Origin: Bacteroidota bacterium
GTDB taxonomy: Bacteria > Bacteroidota > Ignavibacteria > Kryptoniales > JAKASW01
Assembly (NCBI GenBank): GCA_021811615.1
Contig: JAJZNW010000093.1
Location: 41,921 to 105,920, forward strand
Reading direction: 5' to 3'
DNA: 64,000 bases
Of the stretch, positions 27,076 through 35,885 are shown one piece after another. The notes under the pieces are model-generated. The model was not told the DNA's origin. It did not search any database and saw only the letters and a list, made by a program, of their open reading frames with translations. Each line of letters begins with the position of its first letter. The stretch's first letter is position 1. The position numbers were made by a program, and so were the translations under genes.

Positions 27076-27548
27076 TGGAGAAGATTATCATGCCAATCGC
27101 CGATGTTCTTATAAGAGCGTCGATCGTTTTGTTCTTCTTCCTCATAATGGAAGCCGCGGCATGGGCGACACACAAGTACGTGATGCACGGCTTCCTGTGG
27201 GCATTGCATAAAGACCATCACATGCCGGAGCACAACCGGCTGGAGAAAAACGACCTGTTCGCACTGTTCTTCGCCCTGCCGAGCATCGCGCTCATCGCAG
27301 CCGGAGCGGCGGACGTTTTCAGCCTTCTCTTCTTCGCGGGTCTGGGAATCGCTCTCTATGGGCTGGCATATTTCTGGTTCCATGATATCGTGGTTCACCA
27401 GCGGCTCCGGATTCTCGGCAACTACAGGAACAAATATCTCGATTCGATCATAGCCGCTCATCTCGATCATCACCGCGGGCGTGGGAATTTCGGGTTCCTC
27501 TTCCTCGTTCCGGTTCGTTACTTCAGACGGGCGGCTATTTCGAAATAG
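27075..27548 (+). CDS. crtZ: CrtZ-type beta-carotene hydroxylase (fatty acid hydroxylase superfamily)
   Basis: A 157-residue membrane di-iron enzyme with the four histidine motifs of CrtZ: HKYVMH, HKDHH, HDIVVH and HLDHH, in the order HX4H, HX2HH, HX4H, HX2HH. Hydrophobic helices lie between them. It would hydroxylate the rings of beta-carotene at C3, giving zeaxanthin. The ATG at 27075 overlaps the crtB stop; a second Met at position 6 is a possible alternative start. Together with the upstream genes it completes a route from GGPP to zeaxanthin. Confidence 0.9.
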   Translation: MEKIIMPIADVLIRASIVLFFFLIMEAAAWATHKYVMHGFLWALHKDHHMPEHNRLEKNDLFALFFALPSIALIAAGAADVFSLLFFAGLGIALYGLAYFWFHDIVVHQRLRILGNYRNKYLDSIIAAHLDHHRGRGNFGFLFLVPVRYFRRAAISK

Positions 27549-27565
27549 CGAATCTCACGCCGCCT

Positions 27566-29047
27566 ATGGAACAAAATACAACGGTTATGCCGTCCGATAA
27601 GAAGCATCCAATCATCTGCTGGTTCAGGAGGGATCTGAGAGTGAGAGACAACCCCTCCCTTTTCCATGCCGCGGCGACCGGCCTGCCGGTCATTCCGCTC
27701 TTCATCGTGGACACGGATCTGGTAAAAGGGATCCGGAGCGACGGGGCTGTTTTCGATTTCCAGGCCGAGTGTCTTCGCGACTTAGCAGACGGCATAGAAG
27801 GGCTCGGAGGTAAACTAATCCTCAGAAAAGGGAAACTCACCGAAGTCTTCGAGCGGATCATAGGTGAGACACATCCCGGATCGGTTTACTTCAACATGGA
27901 TTATGAACCGGCGGCTATGGATCGCGATCTTGCGGCGACGAAATTCCTCGGGAGACTTGGAATCGAAGTAAAATCTTTCGACGACGTAGTAATACACGCT
28001 CCGGAAGAAATAAGAACTTCAGGCGGTGGGCCTTATTCCGTTTTCACGCCCTTTGCCGCAAAATGGCGCAGACTGCCGAAACCAAGTCCCCTTGGAAAAC
28101 CTTCAAGGATCAGCACTCCGAGGCTCGCGAGCGACCCAATACCGGGTGGGAAGGAACTCGGCAGAGAAAGGCATATCGTCACCCCATTTGTCAGCGGAGG
28201 AGAAACGAACGCATCCAAAAGATGGGATTCATTTCTCAGGGAAAGGCTTCGTAGTTACTCGGACACCAGGGATCTTCCCTATGTCCACGGAACGAGCAAG
28301 ATGTCTCCTTACCTGAGGTTCGGCTGCATCTCGCCTGCGAGGATGTACTGGGACCTGGCCGAGATGTCTCTGAGCTCAGGCAGGCACCCGCCGGTCTCGG
28401 CTGAGAAGTTTGTGGACGAATTAATATGGCGGGAGTTTTACACGCATGTCCTGTACTATTTTCCCTACACCGCCGAAAGAAATTTCAGGAGTCAGTTTGA
28501 CAGGCTACGATGGTCATTCGACGAAGCCGCCTTCGAAGCATGGAAGGATGGAAAGACGGGCTTTCCGCTCGTGGACGCCGGGATGCGGCAGCTTAACGCG
28601 ACAGGATGGATGCATAACCGCGTGAGGATGGTAACTGCTTCCTTCCTAACAAAGGATTTGTTCATCGACTGGCGCCGCGGCGAGGAATACTTCGCGGCGA
28701 AACTTCTTGACATAGAGAAGGCCTCCAACGTCGGCGGATGGCAATGGTCCGCATCGACCGGCGTAGACCCGCGCCCGCTTCGGATATTCAACCCGGTAAT
28801 TCAATCGCGCCGCTTCGATCCTGATGGGATGTACATAAAGGAATGGGTACCCGAGCTTCGGAATGTGCCGGCCAGGTATATCCATGAACCGGCCAGGATG
28901 AGTCCCGCACTTCAAGAAGAGACCGGCCTCACAGCAGGAAAAGACTACCCTTTCCCCATCGTCGACCACCGCAAGTCGGCTGAGCATTTCAAAGGCCAGT
29001 ACGTCAAGGCAAAGTCCGGGCATCGCCGGACAGGATCATTCCGGTAG
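27566..29047 (+). CDS. phr: Deoxyribodipyrimidine photo-lyase (class I cryptochrome/photolyase family)
   Basis: A 493-residue flavoprotein that splits UV-induced pyrimidine dimers with blue light. The N-terminal antenna-binding domain starts with ICWFRRDLRVRDNPSL; the C-terminal FAD domain has LIWREFYTH, GFPLVDAGMRQL, MHNRVRM, and GGWQWSASTGVD...RIFNP. These support a CPD class I photolyase; (6-4) activity cannot be excluded. It begins 17 bp after crtZ and ends the light-response operon. The ribosome site is weak, and Met8 is an alternative start. DNA repair and carotenoids under one CarH-like regulator make functional sense. Confidence 0.94.
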   Translation: MEQNTTVMPSDKKHPIICWFRRDLRVRDNPSLFHAAATGLPVIPLFIVDTDLVKGIRSDGAVFDFQAECLRDLADGIEGLGGKLILRKGKLTEVFERIIGETHPGSVYFNMDYEPAAMDRDLAATKFLGRLGIEVKSFDDVVIHAPEEIRTSGGGPYSVFTPFAAKWRRLPKPSPLGKPSRISTPRLASDPIPGGKELGRERHIVTPFVSGGETNASKRWDSFLRERLRSYSDTRDLPYVHGTSKMSPYLRFGCISPARMYWDLAEMSLSSGRHPPVSAEKFVDELIWREFYTHVLYYFPYTAERNFRSQFDRLRWSFDEAAFEAWKDGKTGFPLVDAGMRQLNATGWMHNRVRMVTASFLTKDLFIDWRRGEEYFAAKLLDIEKASNVGGWQWSASTGVDPRPLRIFNPVIQSRRFDPDGMYIKEWVPELRNVPARYIHEPARMSPALQEETGLTAGKDYPFPIVDHRKSAEHFKGQYVKAKSGHRRTGSFR

Positions 29048-29058
29048 GATTGACTATC

Positions 29059-29072
29059 GCCGCCATCGCGGC
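29059..29072 (+). terminator. Weak terminator-like hairpin after the photolyase gene
   Basis: GCCGC-CATC-GCGGC followed by TAAATTT, 11 bp after the phr stop. The stem is only 5 bp and the T-run is poor, but the position fits the end of the operon. Confidence 0.35.
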
Positions 29073-29161
29073 TAAATTTGTCGTGTCAGGGTTTCAACAG
29101 ACACAGGGCTTTCGTTCGATTCATTCCATGAAATAAGACTTACCGGTCAGGAGCGAACGAT

Positions 29162-29923
29162 ATGAAGCAGTGGTATGAAGTGCTTTTCGAGAATTACTCA
29201 TCGAAGTATGACACAGAACCGTTCACCCAAGGTACGATCGGTGAATGTGATTTTCTCGAAAGTGAATTGTCCGGGAACAAAGGCGCGCAAATACTCGACG
29301 TCGGATGCGGGACAGGGCGCCACGCGATCGAGATGGCGAAACGCGGTTATCGGGTAACCGGCATCGACCTATCCGAATCGATGCTCAAGCGGGCGAAGGA
29401 AAAGGCCGCGGAAGCGGGAGTGTCGGTGGACTTTCGTCAGGGAGACGCGAGGAATCTGGATTTCAATAATGAATTCGACCTTGTCATCATGCTCTGCGAA
29501 GGAGCGTTCCCTCTCATGGAAACGGATGAGATGAACTTCAGGATACTCGATGGCGCCGGGAGTGCATTGAAGCCCGGAGGTAAAATGATCTTTACCACTC
29601 TGAACGCCCTGTTTCCACTATTTCATTCTGTAAAAGAATTCATGGATTCAAACGCCGGTGATACCGGGACGAAATATGACGGGCTGAGTTTCGACCTTAT
29701 GAAGTTCAGAGATCACAATATTACCGGTGTCGACGACGACTCGGGCGTCAGGAGAGAATTGCGGTGCAATGAACGGTACTATGCGCCATCAGAAATCAGC
29801 TGGATGTTGACATCACTGGGATTCAGAACTGTAAACATATTCGGCGCAAAATTGGGAGCGTTCAGCCGGCAGAGTCCTCTGACAACCGAAGACTTCGAGA
29901 TGCTGGTGGTGGCAGAGAAATAG
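29162..29923 (+). CDS. Class I SAM-dependent methyltransferase
   Basis: A 253-residue protein with methyltransferase motif I at about residues 44-53 (ILDVGCGTGRH), the acidic GIDLS loop, and KPGGKMIFTT as motif III. The C-terminal half has no recognised substrate domain. It has its own GGAG ribosome site and lies 114 bp after phr, so it may be transcribed separately. Substrate unknown. Confidence 0.85.
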   Translation: MKQWYEVLFENYSSKYDTEPFTQGTIGECDFLESELSGNKGAQILDVGCGTGRHAIEMAKRGYRVTGIDLSESMLKRAKEKAAEAGVSVDFRQGDARNLDFNNEFDLVIMLCEGAFPLMETDEMNFRILDGAGSALKPGGKMIFTTLNALFPLFHSVKEFMDSNAGDTGTKYDGLSFDLMKFRDHNITGVDDDSGVRRELRCNERYYAPSEISWMLTSLGFRTVNIFGAKLGAFSRQSPLTTEDFEMLVVAEK

Positions 29924-30051
29924 CCGCTCCTGGAGTGAACTAAAGTGCTCATATCCTTCACCACTGCAGGAAAATTCAAACTCCGAAATTTTGACTTCTT
30001 CCTCCCTGAGGAGTAGACTAAATAACCCAAAGGAACCGGCGGAGCATTCAT

Positions 30052-30651
30052 ATGTTGAAAGTGGTCACTGTATTATTCAATGATTTCGAGACGCTTGACG
30101 TTTTCGGCCCGATTGAGGTCTTCGGCAGATTCCCTGCGAGTCTTGATCCCGGGTTCTATTCGCTGAAGGGCGGCATCATAACCAGCTCACACAAAGTACC
30201 AGTGATGACGGAGCCTTTTCCGTCTGAACTCGAGGAAGATTACGCATTGCTTGTACCCGGCGGTATCGGGACAAGAGCGCTTGTCAAAAACAAGGAGTTC
30301 ATTAAAGCTCTCGAGAAATCAGGAAAAAGTGCGAAATTCATCCTGACGGTATGCACCGGTTCGACGCTCTTCTCAAAAACTGGACTTCTTGATGGAAGGA
30401 AAGCAACATCCAACAAAAAAGCCTTCTCATGGGCACTGACAGAATCTCCACGCGTGAATTGGGTGAAGAAGGCAAGATGGGTAAAAGACGGGAGCATTTA
30501 TACGAGCTCTGGAGTGAGTGCTGGGATCGATATGGCCTTCGGTTTCATATCAGATCTCCTCGGGCACGATATAGCGATGAAAGAAAGCACCGCGATCGAG
30601 TATGATTGGAAAGACGATCCCAAATGGGATCCTTTCGCGGAATTGTACTAA
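30052..30651 (+). CDS. DJ-1/PfpI family protein
   Basis: A 199-residue single-domain protein of the glutamine-amidotransferase-like superfamily. The nucleophile elbow Cys101 lies in LTVCTGSTLF, and the acidic residue Glu22 in GPIEVFG is the one that usually contacts the Cys. The same fold is found at the N-terminus of GlxA/AraC-type regulators, but no HTH domain is attached here. Possible roles include isonitrile-hydratase-like or glyoxalase/deglycase activity; none can be chosen. Confidence 0.85.
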   Translation: MLKVVTVLFNDFETLDVFGPIEVFGRFPASLDPGFYSLKGGIITSSHKVPVMTEPFPSELEEDYALLVPGGIGTRALVKNKEFIKALEKSGKSAKFILTVCTGSTLFSKTGLLDGRKATSNKKAFSWALTESPRVNWVKKARWVKDGSIYTSSGVSAGIDMAFGFISDLLGHDIAMKESTAIEYDWKDDPKWDPFAELY

Positions 30652-30719
30652 CGGTCGGTCGGAGAAAATTTGCCCCCGGGCTTAGACGTCCGACTCTAAG
30701 GTGGAGCCTGCATTCTTTT

Positions 30720-31151
30720 TCATTCAGGCCGTTCCCTGGGCGAGGCAGGTTGCTGCGGTTGTGGACCAGTTCGCTCGCGGACGGCACTCGACTGCGAGTT
30801 CGCGTTTCCCTGGGGAGCCGGTGAAACGGCCGGCGGTGCAGGCGAAGAAGTCCGGTGTCTTTCATCCGGGTTACCCGGCTGGGATGGGACAGCTGAAGCT
30901 CGCGTCACACCCTGCGTGCGAACTCTGGGAGGAGCAGACACGGCCGACGAATTATCCTGGGTTGTTACAGGTACGATGATAACTTCGGCGGGAGGAGGAC
31001 AGGGTTGATCCGGACTTTCGATGAAAATGATGCCCGGTTCATCATGGTTCGGATTTACACCATTGTAATCGGCGTATTCGTCAGGAGTGTAGAAAATTGT
31101 GTAGCAGGACTGCATGAAAAAGGCCGTCGCGATAAAAAGAAAGCGTCTCAT
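30720..31151 (-). CDS. Putative lipoprotein with proline-rich tail
   Basis: Read from ATG 31151, which has AAGGAG ten bases upstream; an open frame extends further upstream but lacks such a site and hides the signal. The 143-residue product starts MRRFLFIATAFFMQSC, a signal peptide with lipobox MQSC. After YTIFYTPDEYADYNG the rest is rich in Pro, Ser, Gln and Arg and probably disordered. No family recognised; likely a surface or periplasmic lipoprotein. It converges on the DJ-1-like gene. Confidence 0.65.
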   Translation of the reverse strand: MRRFLFIATAFFMQSCYTIFYTPDEYADYNGVNPNHDEPGIIFIESPDQPCPPPAEVIIVPVTTQDNSSAVSAPPRVRTQGVTRASAVPSQPGNPDERHRTSSPAPPAVSPAPQGNANSQSSAVRERTGPQPQQPASPRERPE

Positions 31152-31328
31152 GGCACTCGCTCCTTTCTTATCAGACTTGTCAACCGCTTCTAAAACTTTT
31201 GACGTGCGTATCGTAAATAGGTAACATCCGGACCGAGTTCGACACGTCTTTCTGAGTTCATATGAATTGATGCGACGGTAACTGGAGGCCATTAGTCCCA
31301 GGCTGTAAATTCAGAACAAGAGGCGCTC

Positions 31329-32024
31329 TTGAATAGACTACACTACATACAGCACGTCCCATTCGAGACACCGGGAAGCATACTCAACTGGGCAAGAGAG
31401 TGCGGAGCCCGGGTCTCATCCACGATGCTCTTCAGGGACGAGCCATTCCCCGATAGTTCAACTTTTGATTGCCTCGTTGTTATGGGAGGGCCGATGGGAG
31501 TCCATGATGAAAAGAAATTCGGCTGGCTCAATCGCGAGAAGCATTTCATTGAAAATGCAATCGGAGCAGGAAACACTGTATTGGGAATTTGTCTCGGGGC
31601 ACAGCTGATCGCCGACGTTCTCGGCGCGACGGTGAAAAAGAACAACCATAAAGAGATCGGATGGTTTCCAGTCAGCACAACTCCGGAAAACAAGGATGTC
31701 GCGGTAACCGGGTTCCTACCAGACAGTTTTACCGTCTTCCATTGGCACGGAGATACGTTCGAAATACCGTCGGGTTCTGTCAGAGTCGCTTCATCGGAAG
31801 CGTGTAAAAACCAGGGATTCGTCCTGGATGACCGAATAGTCGGGCTTCAATTTCATCTTGAGATCACGGAGGACTCGCTCGAAGAAATGGTGAGAAACGG
31901 CAGACAGGAACTCGCACCGGGTCGTTATGTCCAGGGGGAACAGACTTTACTGTCCAACGGAAATTCATTGAAGGCAAATAACGAATACATGTCGATAATC
32001 ATGAATAATCTAACGGGGAGATAG
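31329..32024 (+). CDS. Type 1 glutamine amidotransferase (GMP-synthase-like)
   Basis: A 231-residue stand-alone class I amidotransferase. The triad is Cys88 in LGICLGAQ, His176 and Glu178 in LQFHLEIT. VMGGPMGVHD and FHWHGDTFEIP match the GuaA-like family of unknown acceptor. It starts at TTG (31329) behind AGAGG. Its TAG stop overlaps the GTG of the metallo-beta-lactamase gene, so the two are coupled. A gamma-glutamyl hydrolase or resistance-related role is possible. Confidence 0.85.
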   Translation: MNRLHYIQHVPFETPGSILNWARECGARVSSTMLFRDEPFPDSSTFDCLVVMGGPMGVHDEKKFGWLNREKHFIENAIGAGNTVLGICLGAQLIADVLGATVKKNNHKEIGWFPVSTTPENKDVAVTGFLPDSFTVFHWHGDTFEIPSGSVRVASSEACKNQGFVLDDRIVGLQFHLEITEDSLEEMVRNGRQELAPGRYVQGEQTLLSNGNSLKANNEYMSIIMNNLTGR

Positions 32025-32770
32025 TGAGACATTTGGTCACCGCACTTGTCCTCTTGATTTTCTTCCTGCCGGCTTCATCTTCCGCACAACCCGAGAAGAT
32101 CGAAGTATCAAGGGACATACAGCTTATAAGGATTTCGAAACACGCTTATATGCATGTTTCCTACGCAGACATGCCCCCGTTCGGGAAAGTGGGATCGAAC
32201 GGTTTGTTATTCATCAATCAGGGGAAAGCCTTGCTCTTCGACACGCCGGTCACTCCATCGCTCACGAGGACGCTCGTTTCATGGATAAGGGACAGCATGG
32301 GAGTCACTGTAACGGGTTTCATCCCAAATCACTGGCACAGCGACTGCATGGGGGGGCTTGCATACATCGATAGTCTTGGGATAGAATCATACGCGAACAA
32401 AATGACGATCGACATAGCAGAGGCAAAGGGTCTTCCCATACCGAGACACGGATTTACAGATTCGCTCAATCTTCTTCTTGGGGATGCGGCGATAAAGTGT
32501 TATTACCCGGGACCGGCGCACTCGCTCGACAACATCGTCGTCTGGATCCCCTCGGAAAGAATTCTATTTGCCGGGTGCATGGTGAAGGAGCTTGCTTCAG
32601 AAACGTTGGGGAATACCACCGACGGAGATTTGAGCGCTTACCGGGGAACAATTGAACGCGTTATGAAGAGGTATCCGGACCCGCGGATCGTTATACCGGG
32701 CCATGGAGCGATAGGCGGGAAAGAACTTCTGCAACACACGAGGGAACTGGCGTCCAGGAAGAATCACTGA
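32024..32770 (+). CDS. Subclass B1-type metallo-beta-lactamase
   Basis: A 248-residue secreted MBL-fold enzyme with a signal peptide ending near SSAQ. All six zinc ligands of subclass B1 are present: His103, His105 and Asp107 (NHWHSD), His166 (GPAHS), Cys185 (FAGCMVKE) and His227 (PGHG). Lys188 and Asn197 (LGNTTDGD) occupy the positions of the substrate-binding Lys224 and Asn233. This makes true beta-lactam hydrolysis likely, though B1-like proteins of environmental bacteria can be weak. It starts with GTG, overlapping the amidotransferase stop. Confidence 0.9.
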   Translation: MRHLVTALVLLIFFLPASSSAQPEKIEVSRDIQLIRISKHAYMHVSYADMPPFGKVGSNGLLFINQGKALLFDTPVTPSLTRTLVSWIRDSMGVTVTGFIPNHWHSDCMGGLAYIDSLGIESYANKMTIDIAEAKGLPIPRHGFTDSLNLLLGDAAIKCYYPGPAHSLDNIVVWIPSERILFAGCMVKELASETLGNTTDGDLSAYRGTIERVMKRYPDPRIVIPGHGAIGGKELLQHTRELASRKNH

Positions 32771-32911
32771 ACGATATGTCTTGCAGGCTTATCTGTCCGT
32801 GTTCGGACCACGACGAAGACACCCGCCTGCAAATCCTCTGAAAGGTGGCGGCTTAATGCAAATACTGGAGGACAGGCCTGTCCCGCAAACGAGTAAACCG
32901 GGTTATGCTTC

Positions 32912-34930
32912 TCACCTCTTGAAATAAATCACGGTGTCGGGAATTGGAATGGGCTTGTTGCCGAAACCCGGTCCTTCACATTTCACCTCGAGTCCGTCGC
33001 TTCCCTGTGACTGAAAATATCCTACGCGTATCGGGTGATAGCCTTTCGCGAGGGCTATGGCGCCATGCGCCTCCGTCATCCCGTGGAGACCGTCATTGTC
33101 GACGACAAGATTGTTGCCTATGTACAATCTGCTACCGTCGTCTGAACTCGTGTAAAAAGTGTAAACACCGCTTTCCGGTATATATACAAACGCCTTGTAT
33201 TCTATTGCATAATATTGAAGCGCCCTATTCTTAGGCAACCTGAAGTCGGGGAGTACGGCTTCTCGTACCGGCTTGAGATCTTTGAAGTCGGGTACCGAGG
33301 TCCATTCGCCCGTGTAATAGTTGTACTCGACCCCGCTGGAGGCATCTTCGAGAGAGACTGCCGGCATCGCCTCGGCTTTGGTGAAAGTCGCGGAAGAAGT
33401 TCCGCTGACAGGTTGTCCGTCGATGAAATAACACGCCGTCACTGTAGCGGGGCGGGTCAGTGTAACCGGACGCAGGTAAACCGGCGAACTCGAGGCAGGC
33501 GGCTGTCCGTCGAGAGTATAGCGGATTTCCGTTCCGGGAGCGGAACTGATCGTGATGTCTGTCGAGCCTAAGAACATTTTCAGCTTCGGACCAATTACGG
33601 GCGGGTTGTAAACCACGGGCTTCCCCGCAAAATCGAGCGCCACGACCGTGCAGATTGTATCGGGCTCCTTGGCGGGTACGTTGACGACTAACGCATCGCC
33701 CTCACGGCTCACTTTCAAAGGAGTTCTGTTCCGGTCAGAGAGTATGAATGCGCGAGCCGGTTCGCTATGGACGCCATGGATCACGAGTTTTCCGTCCTTA
33801 GGCCAGTCGAAAACCTCGAAGAACAATTTCCCCGGCTTTTGCGTGCACCGGCCCCACGGGAGCTGTGTCGTGAACGGGCTTGCCGTCGTTCCATATATCG
33901 CTGCTCCGTTGACCCTCAGCCAGGCGCCCATAGTATCCAGGCGGTCGACTTCGGGCTGCGGGATCACCCCCATCGCGGTCGGTCCCACATTCAGGAGATA
34001 ATTGCCTCCTTTACTGGCGATGTCGATGAGGTTACGAATCAATGTCTCGGATGATTTATAATCACTGTCAGCCGCGTTGTATCCCCAATCGTTGTTTATC
34101 GTCATGCAGGTTTCCCAGTAATGGCCGGGGATGCCGTTCGGCGGAATCTGCTGTTCAGGTGTCTCATAGTCTCCCGCGCCGGTGAGCCGGTTATTGATTA
34201 TCAGTCTCGGGTCGAGCTTGCGGAGATAGTCGTAAATTCCCTTGCCGTCTTTTGGGGTCCACCCTTCCATCCATCCGCCGTCGAACCACATGATCTGCGG
34301 ATGGTATTGTGTTATCAATTCCTTGAGCTGGGTTTTCATGTATTTGATGTATGCCCCCTTCTTACCCGGCTTGAAGTGCGTCGGATTGTATGTCGGATGC
34401 ATAGGGTTCGGATCGCTCGCACCCTGATAAGGACTGTGCCAGTCCATTATCGAGTAATACGTCCCGAAGTGAATACCGTACCTGCGGCACGCCGCGCTCA
34501 GAGCCTTCAGCGGATCTTTGTGCCACGGTGTATCTTTCACGACGTTGTAGTCTGTGGCTTTGGTATTGAACATGCAGAATCCGTCATGGTGCTTCGATGT
34601 AATCACGAGATATTTCATGCCGGCATTTTTTGCAATTTTCACCCATGTGTCGGCATTGAATTCGGTCGGATCAAATTCCTTCGCATATTTTTCATAGACT
34701 GCACGCGGGACGTGACCGTTGTTCATGTACCACTCGGCGTGTGCCGGAACCGCGTATATACCCCAGTGGATGAACATACCGAAGCGCGCGTGGGCCCACC
34801 AACTCATTCGGACGCTGTCCTGGTGGGTCGTTGTTTGTGCGAAAGATGCAGTGACACCTAAGGGTTGCATGAGACACAGCATTGCCACAGCCATGATGCC
34901 TGTAAACTTAAGGAGGTAAGAGTTTTTCAT
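32912..34930 (-). CDS. Secreted alpha-L-fucosidase (GH29) with C-terminal chitobiase-like and PA14 domains
   Basis: A 672-residue exported glycosidase. Signal peptide about 1-31 (ends ASFAQ). The GH29 barrel spans about 35-350 with the HHDGF motif (114-118) and nucleophile Asp217 in IMWFDGGW. A small beta domain follows, then a chitobiase C-terminal-like domain (about 450-515, ISSAPGTEIRYTLDG) and a PA14 carbohydrate-binding domain (about 530-668, YTFYTSSDDGSRLYI). It would remove alpha-L-fucose from complex glycans outside the cytoplasm. It has its own near-perfect promoter and no linked transporter. Confidence 0.94.
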   Translation of the reverse strand: MKNSYLLKFTGIMAVAMLCLMQPLGVTASFAQTTTHQDSVRMSWWAHARFGMFIHWGIYAVPAHAEWYMNNGHVPRAVYEKYAKEFDPTEFNADTWVKIAKNAGMKYLVITSKHHDGFCMFNTKATDYNVVKDTPWHKDPLKALSAACRRYGIHFGTYYSIMDWHSPYQGASDPNPMHPTYNPTHFKPGKKGAYIKYMKTQLKELITQYHPQIMWFDGGWMEGWTPKDGKGIYDYLRKLDPRLIINNRLTGAGDYETPEQQIPPNGIPGHYWETCMTINNDWGYNAADSDYKSSETLIRNLIDIASKGGNYLLNVGPTAMGVIPQPEVDRLDTMGAWLRVNGAAIYGTTASPFTTQLPWGRCTQKPGKLFFEVFDWPKDGKLVIHGVHSEPARAFILSDRNRTPLKVSREGDALVVNVPAKEPDTICTVVALDFAGKPVVYNPPVIGPKLKMFLGSTDITISSAPGTEIRYTLDGQPPASSSPVYLRPVTLTRPATVTACYFIDGQPVSGTSSATFTKAEAMPAVSLEDASSGVEYNYYTGEWTSVPDFKDLKPVREAVLPDFRLPKNRALQYYAIEYKAFVYIPESGVYTFYTSSDDGSRLYIGNNLVVDNDGLHGMTEAHGAIALAKGYHPIRVGYFQSQGSDGLEVKCEGPGFGNKPIPIPDTVIYFKR

Positions 34931-35242
34931 GGGTTCTCTCTGGTTGATTTATTCGTCAGCGATGAGGTTACCGAGTGTGTCAGAACTGAAACGCGGCCTG
35001 GTCTGGAGGACAGGATCCGGTTCAATTGTACCAATTTAATCCCTTTTTGTCAATGAAATCAGGAATATTTGATTTTAAGAAAGAGGCGTTCTACATTTCC
35101 TACGTCAGGTGTCACGGGCTCAAATGCTTCCCTTCGATGCCCAATTGCTACCACTTCTCCCAGTTCGCGGCGCACCCATATTCAGGAAAGCTCCCGTGTA
35201 TTACATCGGTTTCTATTCTTAGACACAAAAATGGAGGCTGTC
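34931..35242. other. 312-bp intergenic region between divergent genes
   Basis: Holds the fucosidase promoter (35025-35053) on the minus strand. An open frame runs from 35069 into the next gene in frame, but its first 58 codons lack protein-like features and a ribosome site, so I treat it as non-coding. Nothing else is seen. Confidence 0.5.
35025..35053 (-). promoter_or_regulatory. Predicted sigma70-type promoter for the GH29 gene
   Basis: Minus strand TTGACA (35053-35048), 17-bp spacer, TACAAT (35030-35025). The boxes differ from consensus at a single position. It lies 95 bp from the ATG, leaving a moderately long leader. Confidence 0.65.
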
Positions 35243-35740
35243 ATGAGCGAGATTAAGGAGCAGGCCAAGGAATGCTGCCCGAAATTCGACAAAGTCCCCT
35301 GGGACGAAAAGACTTTCCAGTGGACCGACAAACATTTCATAATGGATACGATACCGCAGTTCATGCATATCCCGTTGCCGGGCACAATCAAGCGAACGAT
35401 GGGAAGGATGTGGAAGAAGGCCCAGGAATCACAAGCCGCGCCGGAGATCGCCGACTTCATCGCAATGGCATACGATCCATCGCCCTGGAAATCCGAATTC
35501 TACGTTGCGGTCACAAAGGACGTTCCGGGGGCGGACAACGTAAAGCTCTCGGGAACATTCATGACAAAGGTATTCGATGGGCCGTACAACGCCGTCCCGA
35601 AATGGATCAAAGAAATGGACAGTTACGTCGAGACCAGCGGCAGGAAGACGAAGAAGTACTACTTCTATTACACAACCTGTCCGAAGTGCGCGAAGAAGTA
35701 CGGTCACAACTATGTGGTTGCGTTCGCGGAAGTGCAATAG
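35243..35740 (+). CDS. Conserved protein of unknown function, Cys-containing
   Basis: A 165-residue soluble protein from ATG 35243, which has GGAGG seven bases ahead. It begins MSEIKEQAKECCPKF and continues with VPWDEKTFQWTDKHF; I have seen this family annotated only as 'hydrolase' without evidence. The fold may be GyrI/SRPBCC-like, but I cannot support that. A CPKCAKKYG motif near the C-terminus could bind metal. A strong hairpin follows the stop. Confidence 0.7.
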   Translation: MSEIKEQAKECCPKFDKVPWDEKTFQWTDKHFIMDTIPQFMHIPLPGTIKRTMGRMWKKAQESQAAPEIADFIAMAYDPSPWKSEFYVAVTKDVPGADNVKLSGTFMTKVFDGPYNAVPKWIKEMDSYVETSGRKTKKYYFYYTTCPKCAKKYGHNYVVAFAEVQ

Positions 35741-35790
35741 CCCGACCGCGACTTCGGAGAAGCGGGTCGGGTCTTCTCTTCCCGACCCGC
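35741..35790 (+). terminator. Two overlapping, mutually exclusive hairpins after the 35243 gene
   Basis: GCGGGTCGGG (35762-35771) can pair perfectly with CCCGACCCGC (35781-35790) across a 9-nt loop, or with CCCGACCGC (35741-35749) with one bulge. The second option is followed by TCTTCTCTT and would be the terminator form. Position directly after the stop supports termination. Confidence 0.55.
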
Positions 35791-35885
35791 CGTTCATCAT
35801 GGACCACCCATCATGACACAGCGGTCTATGATGAATTTCCACGGGATATAATTGAACCGCACAGTCAAACACGAGGTTAATTACG

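Noticed and set aside
35069..35242. N-terminal extension of the gene at 35243
   Set aside because: Ser/Thr/Arg-rich and without ribosome site, whereas the internal ATG at 35243 has a GGAGG at the right distance.
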